19,395 bases of DNA from Perkinsus olseni (Eukaryota; Perkinsozoa; Perkinsida; Perkinsidae). Below are positions 8,390-16,380 of the stretch, piece by piece. The translations under genes were made by a program, and so were the position numbers. The DNA is taken from the NCBI GenBank assembly GCA_013115135.1, contig JABANP010000750.1:1-19395 (forward strand), given 5' to 3'. Position 1 is the stretch's first letter. Every line of letters begins with the position of its first letter. The notes below the pieces were generated by a model, which saw only the letters and a program-made list of their open reading frames with translations, was not told the DNA's origin and did no database searches.

Positions 8390-9407
8390 GGCCTATGTTC
8401 GTGGCTCTCAGTTTCAAGAGCTCGGAAGGGACCCTCAGGAGGAAGGCGTAGGCCAGAATGCAGCCCAGGGCCAGGAGCGCTTTGCCCTCTGACAGACTCG
8501 TCGAAACCACATCATGGAGGAGCGCCGGGCCGATCCGAGGCCGAAAAGGCGGCGGGTTATTCAAGAAGCGTTTTAGACCGTTGAGGCTCTCGCGGATGAT
8601 AGGCGAATCCCACTTTGTATCCAGATTCAGCCAGGTGTGCCACTTCCTCAAATGTGAAACATAGTTCTTCGCTGTATCAACATTCCGAAACCCTGATACC
8701 CAGAGCAGCACGTCACTCTCTCTGGCCGGCAAGATCCTCGGAGAGCTCTTCTCGGGAAGAATCACTGTTAGGGCGGCCGCGAAGCGGGCGTAGGAACGGA
8801 AGCCCGTGACGTACTGTCTGAAAGATGTTGCCGATAGCGACCAGAAGCGAATGCCCCTCGAGAACTCGCGTAAAGCCGCCGCTTCCACATAGGGTCTGCC
8901 CGAGACATCCGGACCCAACACGCTGAGCACGCGGCTCGGCATGACCCGGCCTCCTATAGAATCGAAAGGGTCGAGCGATTTGTTATAGACAGATCCTACG
9001 ACAGATTTAATGGTTTCATAGATGAACCCTTCGAAACGGAAGCGTCCGCACCGTAGCTCATTCAAAATGTCGCTTATCGCCTCCCTGTACTTCCGTGAGC
9101 GGACCAGGCCGAGGGCCGCCACTCCCTGATCCACCGGGACCAGGCGCCACTCGCATATACCCGCTCTCAGGAGCCTCACGCAGACATTCACGAACTCCAT
9201 AGCCCCAAGGCCGTACAAGGATGAGCAGTGCTCATTCTTGCTCATTGAGCACCCGGGACTCCCTGACCTCTCCTTGCCGGCGGTGGAAGTCTTCGGCATG
9301 AACGAGAAAAGAGATAAGAGAACCTGACCAGGAGTCCTGATCCTGGACTCGCCGTAGTCGGCCAGCACCTCCGACCTCGTTCGAAAAAGCGACGAGCCGG
9401 AGTCCCA
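8253..9407 (-). CDS. Tyrosine recombinase (YR) of the retroelement, C-terminally truncated
   Basis: Open frame of 384 codons from 9407. No ATG precedes the conserved part closely; the frame has a stop in GTTTAG and opens right after it, so I read GCATTGGGTGTTTAG as a splice acceptor (exon TGG GAC TCC...), in phase with the gag donor at 11833/11832. Numbered from the GTG at 9368: an N-terminal extension, then a SAM-like core-binding region at about 175-265 (SATSFRQYVTGFRSYARFAAAL, AKNYVSHLRKWHTWL), then box A AYAFLLRVPSELLKLR with catalytic Arg312. After residue 326 the frame enters repeat B1 and reads non-homologous residues to a stop. The catalytic Lys, HxxR and nucleophilic Tyr, normally within the next 120-150 residues, are missing. 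YR would join circular element DNA to the target; this copy should be inactive. Confidence 0.78.
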   Translation of the reverse strand, partial: WDSGSSLFRTRSEVLADYGESRIRTPGQVLLSLFSFMPKTSTAGKERSGSPGCSMSKNEHCSSLYGLGAMEFVNVCVRLLRAGICEWRLVPVDQGVAALGLVRSRKYREAISDILNELRCGRFRFEGFIYETIKSVVGSVYNKSLDPFDSIGGRVMPSRVLSVLGPDVSGRPYVEAAALREFSRGIRFWSLSATSFRQYVTGFRSYARFAAALTVILPEKSSPRILPARESDVLLWVSGFRNVDTAKNYVSHLRKWHTWLNLDTKWDSPIIRESLNGLKRFLNNPPPFRPRIGPALLHDVVSTSLSEGKALLALGCILAYAFLLRVPSELLKLRATNIGLPRPASLFAGDEGSKEPVGNHCPARGLGDNVAVSHKAYAQRLGFG

Positions 9408-9476
9408 CTAAACACCCAATGCCCCAGTGGGAAGACGGAAACGAGCTTGCGAGAACATGTCTGAGACCCCAGCCGA

Positions 9477-11684
9477 TCAGCTGAAAAACGAGAGGAATTT
9501 TGGCTTCTTCCTGCTAAAGGAGAGAGTGACGGAGTCGAAGACGTGACGGCTTGGCCCGTCTGCCGGATTGGACTTAGATGGAACCCTTGCTATCCAGACT
9601 TTCAGCTGTAGTTGGTTCACCTTGTTCCAGAACCACTGGATCATTTGGTTGGCCAAAGGGCACGAAGAGGACCCTCTCACCAATGCGAATTCAACTGCCG
9701 TGTTATCCACGAAGACTGTCAACCATCTCCCCCTTATATAGTGGCCGAAGGTCTCCAGGCCCACGAGGACTGCGTACATTTCTAGCACGTTGATATCGTT
9801 ACGACCACCTAAGACGCCCTGTATTTGCTCCTCGTCGACAGTCGAAGAAAAGTAGACCGGCTTATGGAAATCCTGAGCATCAAGGACTGCGCCGATGCCC
9901 CCGCCTGAGCAGGCGTCAGTGTACATCACCGCATTCGGCCCTACGCTGTCGGACGATAAGACTAGGGGGACTTTCCTTGCATTATCGATGCTTGAGATCA
10001 ACTTGGAGAGATTAGAGAGCGCGTTCTTGGCCTCTCGCCATAACCTGTCGTGGGCTCGCCACGACCAATGCCCTACGAAGTTATGAAGTGCCCTGAGGAA
10101 GGGCCTCGATGCCGTAGAGTCCAAGGCACCGCTGGCGAAAGTCAGCTTTCCAATGAGCTTATGGGCCTGCGATGTTGGGAGAGAATCCTTGTCAAGAACT
10201 TCCTTGATGGAAGAGATGATTCGCTCGCTCTTGTCCTTAGGGACCGATAGTTCCAGATAGTCGCCGATCACGGCGATGTCCAGGCCTAGGACGGGAATCT
10301 TCCGAGTGGGAGCCAAACCCTTACCGTCGTTGAGGCGCCATCCCAACACCTTGTGCAACCAAATCCATGCCCTGTAGGCTGAGTCCGCAGTGTCAGAGCG
10401 TTCCACGCCGAAATAATCGTCAAGGTAATTTATAACGGGAATGGCTAGAACAACCCTTCCGATATGCGCCAAGGCTTGGCTCACTCTGCAATAATTGATT
10501 ACCGAACTGGAGGCCCCGAAGGGCTGGGCCAGATGATAAAATCCGAAGACCGAACCGGTGTCTGGATCCTTGAGGAGGATGACCGTGTATTTCCTTGAAT
10601 CGACAGAGCAGGGCACCTGGCGGTACGCGGCGGCGTGATCCGACTTCCACCATTTAATATCCTTCGTGGACAAAGTAGAGCAATATAGACGAGCGGTAGC
10701 CAAGGCTGCCTCCGGGGAGGGGAGGGATACTTTATTGTGAAAAGCCATTGTACGGTTCACATTTGACCTGCGAAAATCATCACAGGGTCTTATTTTGGAG
10801 CCTTGATCTACCCCAAACCTGCGAGAGGCCACAAAAGAACCACCAAAGATAGACTGCAGCTGCTCGAGCGAGTGAGGTCCCGCCATCGTGCCATCGCGGA
10901 CCTCCTCCAGAGCCTTCTTCCATAGTACACCATCGAATGGACAGGGTTCCCGGCTCACTCTCTCCGCCAGCGCGTGAGCGTTGGAGACTCCATCGGAGAG
11001 AAGCTCCGACGCCGACATGACTGCGACCCGCTTCGCCGTATCTGGGTTCTCTCGAAAAACGCCGTCGGCCACCTTAAACGAGCCGACCAAGTCCAGCCCC
11101 CTCGCCAGGTCAGCTGGGAGAGACACATCAGGGTAGCCCGACGCTTCAAGCATACGTTGAAAAAGAGGCAGGTTTAAGCGCGACGTCAATTGCTCTATCT
11201 CACCGTCAGCCGGAGTAAAGTCATCCCGCATTTGAGTGTGGCAGTTCTGCCAGTATTCCATAACCTTTTCCCTTTGGGTAATAACATTTTCCGGGCCGGC
11301 CTCGGCCAGACGCCGTTGACAGTGAATACTCGCCACTATTGAAATTGGGAGCCCCGGCGCGTCGCTCAGGGGATGACGGGATGCGAGAGCCTGTTTTCTG
11401 TGATCTGACGGGGCAAGATGATCCAGAGAAGCTTGCAACTCCACGTCCCGGAAGGCCTTAGGCTGAACGCCAGCGCCCACCTTGGACGCCTTGGGAATAA
11501 AATAAAGGTTCCGAGAACTCTCCTTGTCCTTTGATGACTCCTCCAACTCCGGGAGAGCCAGACACGCCTGCCTATCAGAGGGACAGGCAAGCTGCGCCAG
11601 GTTACCGGCTGCGCGCGGGAGTGCTCCGACGACCGTGAGATCGCCACGTGTAGCGAGCGAGTTCGTGAGGGCAGGGGACTCCCA
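9477..11684 (-). CDS. Reverse transcriptase-RNase H of the retroelement (Pol exon)
   Basis: 735 codons from the predicted acceptor TTCTTGTGTTCTCAG / TGGGAG. The frame can be read six codons further up to a TAA, but only a TTG start is available there, so the exon reading is preferred. Numbered from the TTG at 11702: about 250 residues of uncharacterised N-terminal region; RT fingers/palm with RPCDDFRRSN (305-314); motif A KSDHAAAYRQVP with Asp355; QPFGASSSV (393-401); YLDDYFG with the catalytic YxDD at 426-429; GLDIAV (473-478). RNase H follows, with Asp596 (MYTDACSGGG), Glu641 (NVLEMYAV), Asp666 (VFVDNTAVEF) and Asp715 (SNPADGPSR). The SNPADxxSR ending and the short FGAS-type RT are typical of DIRS-order elements. 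All catalytic residues are present, so this part looks intact. It should copy element RNA, probably as a Gag-RT fusion of about 1,092 aa. Confidence 0.9.
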   Translation of the reverse strand, partial: WESPALTNSLATRGDLTVVGALPRAAGNLAQLACPSDRQACLALPELEESSKDKESSRNLYFIPKASKVGAGVQPKAFRDVELQASLDHLAPSDHRKQALASRHPLSDAPGLPISIVASIHCQRRLAEAGPENVITQREKVMEYWQNCHTQMRDDFTPADGEIEQLTSRLNLPLFQRMLEASGYPDVSLPADLARGLDLVGSFKVADGVFRENPDTAKRVAVMSASELLSDGVSNAHALAERVSREPCPFDGVLWKKALEEVRDGTMAGPHSLEQLQSIFGGSFVASRRFGVDQGSKIRPCDDFRRSNVNRTMAFHNKVSLPSPEAALATARLYCSTLSTKDIKWWKSDHAAAYRQVPCSVDSRKYTVILLKDPDTGSVFGFYHLAQPFGASSSVINYCRVSQALAHIGRVVLAIPVINYLDDYFGVERSDTADSAYRAWIWLHKVLGWRLNDGKGLAPTRKIPVLGLDIAVIGDYLELSVPKDKSERIISSIKEVLDKDSLPTSQAHKLIGKLTFASGALDSTASRPFLRALHNFVGHWSWRAHDRLWREAKNALSNLSKLISSIDNARKVPLVLSSDSVGPNAVMYTDACSGGGIGAVLDAQDFHKPVYFSSTVDEEQIQGVLGGRNDINVLEMYAVLVGLETFGHYIRGRWLTVFVDNTAVEFALVRGSSSCPLANQMIQWFWNKVNQLQLKVWIARVPSKSNPADGPSRHVFDSVTLSFSRKKPKFLSFFS

Positions 11685-11832
11685 CTGAGAACACAAGAAC
11701 AATCCCTTACGACAGAGACGTACAAGAACAGAGAGGGAAAGTTAACCGAGACGGCTCGAACGACACTGACTGATGTCGGCCGACGGAAGGAATGGCAGAG
11801 CCTTGTATGGAGAATCAAGCACTACTGTTTAC
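11685..11832 (-). other. Proposed alternative intron joining Gag to RT
   Basis: Donor GAT/GTAAAC (exon ends at 11833) and acceptor TTGTTCTTGTGTTCTCAG/TGG (exon starts at 11684), 148 nt, phase 0 on both sides. If retained, Gag ends at its own stop at 11815; if removed, Gag residue 357 runs straight into the RT frame. This would replace ribosomal frameshifting as the way to set the Gag to Pol ratio. It is a prediction from splice-site quality and frame. Confidence 0.6.
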
Positions 11833-12967
11833 ATCAGCGGACTTCCCATCGGAGGCCTTTTCCTTCTTGGAATCTTGACCGGCCTTGGCCTTCTTGGACT
11901 TGTGCTTGTCCTCGTAGGAGCCAGAAGCCTTCCCGCCGGACACCTTGATCCATTTACCATTGATCTTTTTCCACACCTCCTCGGCATCGTCGGAGTAGGA
12001 TCTCTTTTTGCCACGGAAGTTCTGATGGTTGCCCTGACCGTAGTTGTTCTTCTGGTGAGAGTCGGCGGAAGCCTTGCCGATCAGGAGAATCAGCCTATTG
12101 GCATCAAAACGAGCCAGGCCAGAGCATGCCTTCCTCACACTGACGTAGTTCTTATCATCCATCGACCATGACATCGACATCGAGCAGCCAGCCTCCTTGC
12201 GCATCTGGGCATCGTACTGGGCTGCGACCAACGTACCAGCCATCCGGCCTGTCAAGGGAGACTTGTAACCGGCGGCAGAGATACAGTGGTAGACGTGAGA
12301 GTACACGTCGCCGAACGCTGCGCCTTCCAAAAGGGCTACCCACAGCCAGGAGAGAAGAGCGCGTATGAAGCCACCAAAGGACTGATCCTTCTGATCATCA
12401 CTGAAGTACCAGATCTCCTTCTCGAAGAGACTGAGGGAGTTCCTATCAACTTCATCAAGGGCGGTCTGACGAATCAGGGATTTGTCCATAGAGGACATGT
12501 CGATCTTCTCGAGCCTTTTGCTTAGAGATGGCCACTGCGAAGATTTATAGGCCTTGTCGTCACCCTTCGACTTGGCCAGCAACTTGGCCAGACCATCACC
12601 AATCGCCTTCATTATAGCCAACTCGGAGGGAGAAGCCGTGGCTGCCGACGACCTTGGGCTGTCGGCACGAGCCGGGTCATCCTCCTTGCCGGAGGCCTCA
12701 TCGTCACATAAGGACTCGAACTCCTTCTCGAGACGGCTCTTGCCCTTACTGCCTGAGGAAGGGAGAGTGGCAAACACGAATCGTGTTACACGATGAGAGG
12801 GAAGGGAAAATATTACCTTCCTCCTCCAAGGACTCTTGTTCCCTGTCATCATCTTCCTCTTCATCACCCTCATGATCGGTGATGCGGGACTCCTTGTCAT
12901 CATCGACCCTCTCATTGTCGTCTCCGACGACGGCGGGGGTCTGCTCGGCCTTCTTCGGAGGAGCCAT
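11815..12967 (-). CDS. Gag-like protein of the retroelement, one intron
   Basis: Two exons: 12967-12817 and 12752-11815, with a 64-nt GTAATA...TTCCTCAG intron (12753-12816); the spliced product is 362 aa. Exon 1 encodes MAPPKKAEQTP then a very acidic segment (EGDEEEDDDREQESLEEE). Exon 2 continues GSKGKSRLEKEFESL, a central mostly helical region (QWPSLSKRLEKIDMSS ... FGGFIRALLSWLWVALLEGAAFGDVY), and a basic C-terminus (KKRSYSDDAEEVWKKING, KHKSKKAKAGQDSKKEK). No CCHC knuckle is present, as in many DIRS-order Gag proteins. An unspliced frame extends to 13035, but its arginine/proline-rich N-terminus looks like an out-of-frame reading of the acidic exon. Four codons before the stop lies GAT/GTAAAC, the proposed donor for fusion to RT or YR. 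The role as a nucleocapsid protein is inferred from position and charge. Confidence 0.75.
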
Positions 12968-13035
12968 AGGAAGACAACTGCAAGGGCAGAACGATCAATC
13001 GCGGAGACGGGCAGATCCCGACGAGCAGAACGCAA

Positions 13036-13453
13036 CAGCTTGTCATAAACAAGCTAGATCCCCGAGGGAGCAGAGCTCACGAAGAGCCAGATAAAAGGGT
13101 GGCCGCGAAACCGCAGTCTGACGTCCGTGCGCGACGCACGGACAGCTTGCCAGGCCGAGCCTGGTGTAAAACGTCTAGAAGTTCTAGACTAGAAATAAAA
13201 GATGGCCTGGTCGACGAGCCCTCGATGACAACTCCAGGAGGGGGGGGGTGCGACATGCAGGAAAACGGGCCTTGAAAAATATGCCAACTCGCGGTGCTGC
13301 TAGAGGATCCTGACACATGGAACCACAGAGAGAGCCTCAGGGAAGACGGCACGAGTTGACTAGACGGACACGACCCGTAGCCCGTACGGGAGAGCTAGCA
13401 GCACGTAAAACCACCGAAGCGAACGCGGTTAAGTCGCACCAAAAAAAAAAAAA
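13036..13453 (-). other. Leader (5' untranslated) region of the retroelement with two hairpins
   Basis: Between repeat A1 and gag. It contains a perfect 9-bp inverted repeat with a 3-nt loop, GTCCGTGCG (13123-13131) and CGCACGGAC (13135-13143). A second one, TCTAGAA/TTCTAGA (13174-13188), has a 1-nt centre. A run of nine G lies near 13240 and a 13-A run at 13441-13453 (T on the element's coding strand). It is a likely place for promoter, packaging or translation signals; none could be named. Confidence 0.5.
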
Positions 13454-13614
13454 GAAACATCGACCAACCAACCTGAGGTGGCCCCAGCTAGCGCACCGCG
13501 CAGCTGATCGATTTCGGGCGAGCGCTGTGAAGGGCGCAGCTTGGAGTCCGCCGCATACTTGGAGTGCATTTTACCGTGGTGGACTCCCTCCTGCGGAGGA
13601 AGTTCACCTTACAT
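13454..13614 (-). repeat. A1 repeat: 5' terminus of the retroelement
   Basis: 161 bp, identical by eye to 7900-8060. Its outer edge ends CTTACAT and is directly followed by GAAGCTCGGG of the kinase glycine loop, so the element boundary is known to the base apart from the shared AT. Confidence 0.9.
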
Positions 13615-14174
13615 GAAGCTCGGGAGCGGGAAGTTCGGCAATGTCTACGTCGCGAGGTGAGTTTCGTGGCGCGCGACATCTCCCCATCCGAACCGGTATT
13701 CAGGGAAAGAAGAAGTCACTTCGTATTCGCCCTCAAAGTGCTTCACAAGAAGCAGCTTATTAAGGTAGGGTAATACCCTAAGGGTATACTAGCGGAGTAT
13801 CTTAGGTTGATGCTTGTCTTTTAAGCATGGGGTTGAACACCAACTTCGACGAGAGATCGAGATTCAGTCCCACTTGCGTCATGTAAATATCTTACGGTGC
13901 GTTATGAGAATCTTTCGACCTCGTGGCTAAAGATTCCCCTCAGTTTGTTCAACTACTTCTGGGATGAGAAATGCGTCTACCTCATGCTCGAGATGGCTCC
14001 TGGTGGAGAGCTGTATAAGATGCTCACCGAGAAGGTCAGGAGTATCTTGCGCACAGCGAAGAATTTTGATATCTTTTCAGACCCGCTTTTCGGAAGCTAG
14101 AAGCGCGTGGTATATGCGGCAAATGGTGCTAGCGATTCAGTATTGTCACAAGAAGCATGTCATCCACCGGGATA

Positions 14175-15983
14175 TCAAACCAGAGAATATCCTGATCGGC
14201 GGGATTGCCTCAGTGGGGTCATAGGTGCGGTGTTCTCTTCCAAAACGGGTAAGGTCTTCCACACAAGAGGTAGCACTTTTTGTTCTCCTATCTCGGACAC
14301 TAGGTGCACTTCTTTCTTCTGCTGGTGCTCCGGCTTCACCTTGAACACTCTCGTTCTACCCGGTTCCAGAGTGATATCAAAAGTGCGTGTCTCGCCGGAG
14401 TAAGAAAAGAAAATCGTTTTCGACTTCGAAGAATTGTTAGTTAAACGCAGCCCGCGTATACCACCCTTTTCGACAAGCCGCGCAGACACTGCTCCCAGAA
14501 GGACTTCAGCGCCCTGAAATACAGGATTTCCAAGCTGTGGAAACCGAAGTTCGGCTACCGAACTGTCGGCTAAGGAATCCAGGACTACCTCGAATTCTGG
14601 AGTTGAGCCGTCCGTGCCAGAAGAGTTGTCGTCCCTCGGTTTATGGCTGGAAGTATTAGCCGTCCTCGGTTTCTTGCCAGGGATCGCAGTAGTATCACGA
14701 AACTCATCATTGTGCCAGGCTATTTTGCCAGAGGTACTACTTCTCTTGTTATTGTTAGAAGGAACGTCGCCGGTTTTGAGATGGTTCGATTCCTTGAAAC
14801 CAGTTTTAGGGTTTTTATCAGGAGTTTTTTTGCTCGTCCGTTTGGGCCCGGACGTATCCGCATACGATGACTTGTCGGCACAACGGTCATCGTTCCTTTT
14901 TCCTGATATCGAGGAGATGGTCGGTGATGTCGCGGCCGGCTGGTCGCACTCTGCTGACCGATGTGTCATCACCTGACAGGCTGACAATGACTTAGTCCTC
15001 TAGGCTGGCGAGAATTCACCCGTTCTCTGCACTCCGCAATGCTCGCACCCGCATTTTCCTTCTCTTTGAGGAGTTGTCGCAAGAAGGCGTTATGCCTCTC
15101 TTGTTTCCCCAAGCTTTGCTCCAAGTCCTTGGCGTATTCATCGTCTCTGGGTGAAAATAATTCTATGAAGTCTATGAGCAATTTTTGCATCAAACTTCAG
15201 AGACCGGTATTACACTTCTCTCCGAGCGCGGTACTTCTGTTCGGACTGCTCCAACTCCCGCTCGAGTTGCTGGAACTCATCGACGACTGTCGCCATTTCC
15301 GCAGATCTCCTAGTACGTACCCCTCAATGCCAAAAGTATCAAAAGTTTTCGACTTACTGTCGCAATTCCTCGTTGCACTGCGTCAAATCTGTTCTAGCCT
15401 TATCTAAATCCGTCTGTAGCCTAATGCAATAAGTCACCCGAACTATTGAAACCCATTTATTCCTTTACTTGCTTATAACTGCGTCCTTACTGGATGCCTC
15501 CGATGTCATCGATGCAAGCTGGGCCTTCAAATGAGCTACCTGGAAAGAATCGAAATGACCATCCATTATGACCTCGTTTCAGCCGGGAACGTTTACCTCG
15601 CTGCTCACGGCCGGGTCAGTCTGAGTCATGACATGGCGACCTGACCATCTCACAGGTTCCCCACTTGTTGTGGCTTCCTAAGATATTACACAACAGAAAT
15701 ATTCGATAACAGGCCCTGGAGATAGAACTCGGGGCGGTTACATTTTACCTTCCGTTCAATGATTACCTCCTTAGCCAACTTCGAGGTGAGCGCTTTCACC
15801 TGTCCAGTCAACTGGTCAATTTGATCGCGTAGAGTGTTTTCAACTTCGGCATGGTGAAGAACCTACGAGAGAGAATGAAAACAGTCACAACCCACAAATC
15901 CCCACAGGCTGTCGGCGACCGTAGATTACCCATTTATCTCGGGTCTGCTTTACCCGTTGACGACGGTTGGGTACGTTCTTCAT
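14175..15983 (-). CDS. Coiled-coil protein with basic linker and beta-rich tail (lamin-like layout); function unproven
   Basis: Eight predicted exons on the minus strand: 15983-15930, 15862-15749, 15677-15597, 15539-15469, 15420-15358, 15309-15235, 15194-15020 and 14972-14175. All introns are GT-AG (40-71 nt), total 1,431 nt, 476 aa, with phases consistent at each junction. The start [15 protein letters not shown] is a short basic head. Exons 2-7 encode a heptad-rich rod ([77 protein letters not shown]), with one non-coiled break in exon 3. The last exon begins with a Ser/Lys-rich linker holding possible nuclear localisation signals ([19 protein letters not shown]). A domain rich in predicted strands follows ([33 protein letters not shown]). 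This order resembles nuclear lamins, with a much shorter rod and no visible CaaX end. The final 12 residues are antisense to the kinase fragment, so the natural C-terminus may be lost. Other nuclear or cytoskeletal coiled-coil proteins remain possible. Confidence 0.7.
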
Positions 15984-16380
15984 GACAAGGGAGAAGCTAT
16001 TAATAATAGCCTATTATAGTTAGGTCAAAACTCAGTGAAGACCACATGACAGCGCACGCCGCGTGCGGCACGCGCGACCAGGCAGTGCCAGTGAAGCTTT
16101 ACGGACGGTACGGACTGCACTGCACACTCGAACACAACGAACGAAGATGCTTTTTGTCATGGAAGCTTTCCATTGAAGCGAACGAAACCCGGTAGCGGCC
16201 ACCGATGAGTAAAATTCCACAACCAAACTCACAACATCCGCCACAGAGCAAACGCTGCTATCTAAGGACTTGAAAATTCAGTTACAAATTTCAATTTTTA
16301 AATGACTTTAATTTCAGGCGATTAATCATCGTCTGACCAACGATTTAAACGACTTTTTAATTTTTATTTCAGGATTTGAA
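15984..16380. other. Intergenic region upstream of the coiled-coil gene
   Basis: No gene seen. It should contain the promoter of the minus-strand coiled-coil gene near 15990-16060. A GC-rich stretch (CGCACGCCGCGTGCGGCACGCGCG, 16052-16075) is partly self-complementary. From about 16270 the sequence becomes AT-rich and leads into the tandem array. Confidence 0.45.

Larger units (their letters stand above)
7502..13614 (-). mobile_element. Ngaro/PAT-like tyrosine-recombinase retrotransposon with split direct repeats
   Basis: Read on the minus strand the order is A1 (13614-13454), leader, gag, RT-RNase H, YR, B1 (8389-8059), A2 (8060-7900), a 67-nt spacer, and B2 (7832-7502). The two A copies (161 bp) and two B copies (331 bp) look identical by eye, so the insertion seems recent. 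AT is the shared dinucleotide at the two outer ends (7502-7503, 13613-13614) and at the B1/A2 junction (8059-8060). This is what a YR-mediated insertion of a circular intermediate into an AT core leaves. There is no LTR layout, no DDE integrase, and no protease seen. It lies antisense inside kinase exon 2. The gene order and repeat layout are those of the DIRS order, split-repeat branch (Ngaro/PAT/VIPER type). No methyltransferase domain was recognised. Confidence 0.88.
7229..14224 (+). pseudogene. Aurora-like Ser/Thr protein kinase gene, split by a retroelement and truncated after the catalytic loop
   Basis: Predicted exons: 7229-7348 (40 aa, MASGFKHILG...KAPIFS), 7481-7503 continued at 13615-13656 beyond the retroelement, 13704-13764, 13826-13896, 13944-14034, and 14081 to about 14203. 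All introns are GT-AG (132, 47, 61, 47 and 46 nt) and every junction keeps phase. Visible kinase features are DIDIG before the glycine loop KLGSGKFGNVYVAR, VAIK-type lysine in VFALKVLHKK, helix C in [21 protein letters not shown], hinge [14 protein letters not shown], and catalytic loop HRDIKPEN (14165-14188). GKFGNVY and the helix-C region are typical of Aurora kinases. Similarity stops at ILIGG; no DFG motif, activation segment or C-lobe is found. The frame then ends at TAG 14222-14224. Two independent lesions make this copy non-functional as assembled. Aurora kinases act in spindle and chromosome segregation; that role is family knowledge, not shown here. Confidence 0.82.

Noticed and set aside
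12818..13035. N-terminal extension of the unspliced 406-aa gag frame
   Set aside because: The Arg/Pro/Met-rich reading is an out-of-frame version of the acidic exon starting MAPPKKAEQ at 12967, which joins the gag body through good splice sites.
13564..13620. RRKFTLH upstream of the kinase glycine loop as the native Aurora N-terminal exon
   Set aside because: This sequence lies in repeat A1 and also occurs at 7900-8060. The true upstream exon (RNDIDIG) is found at 7481-7501, on the other side of the element, in the correct phase.
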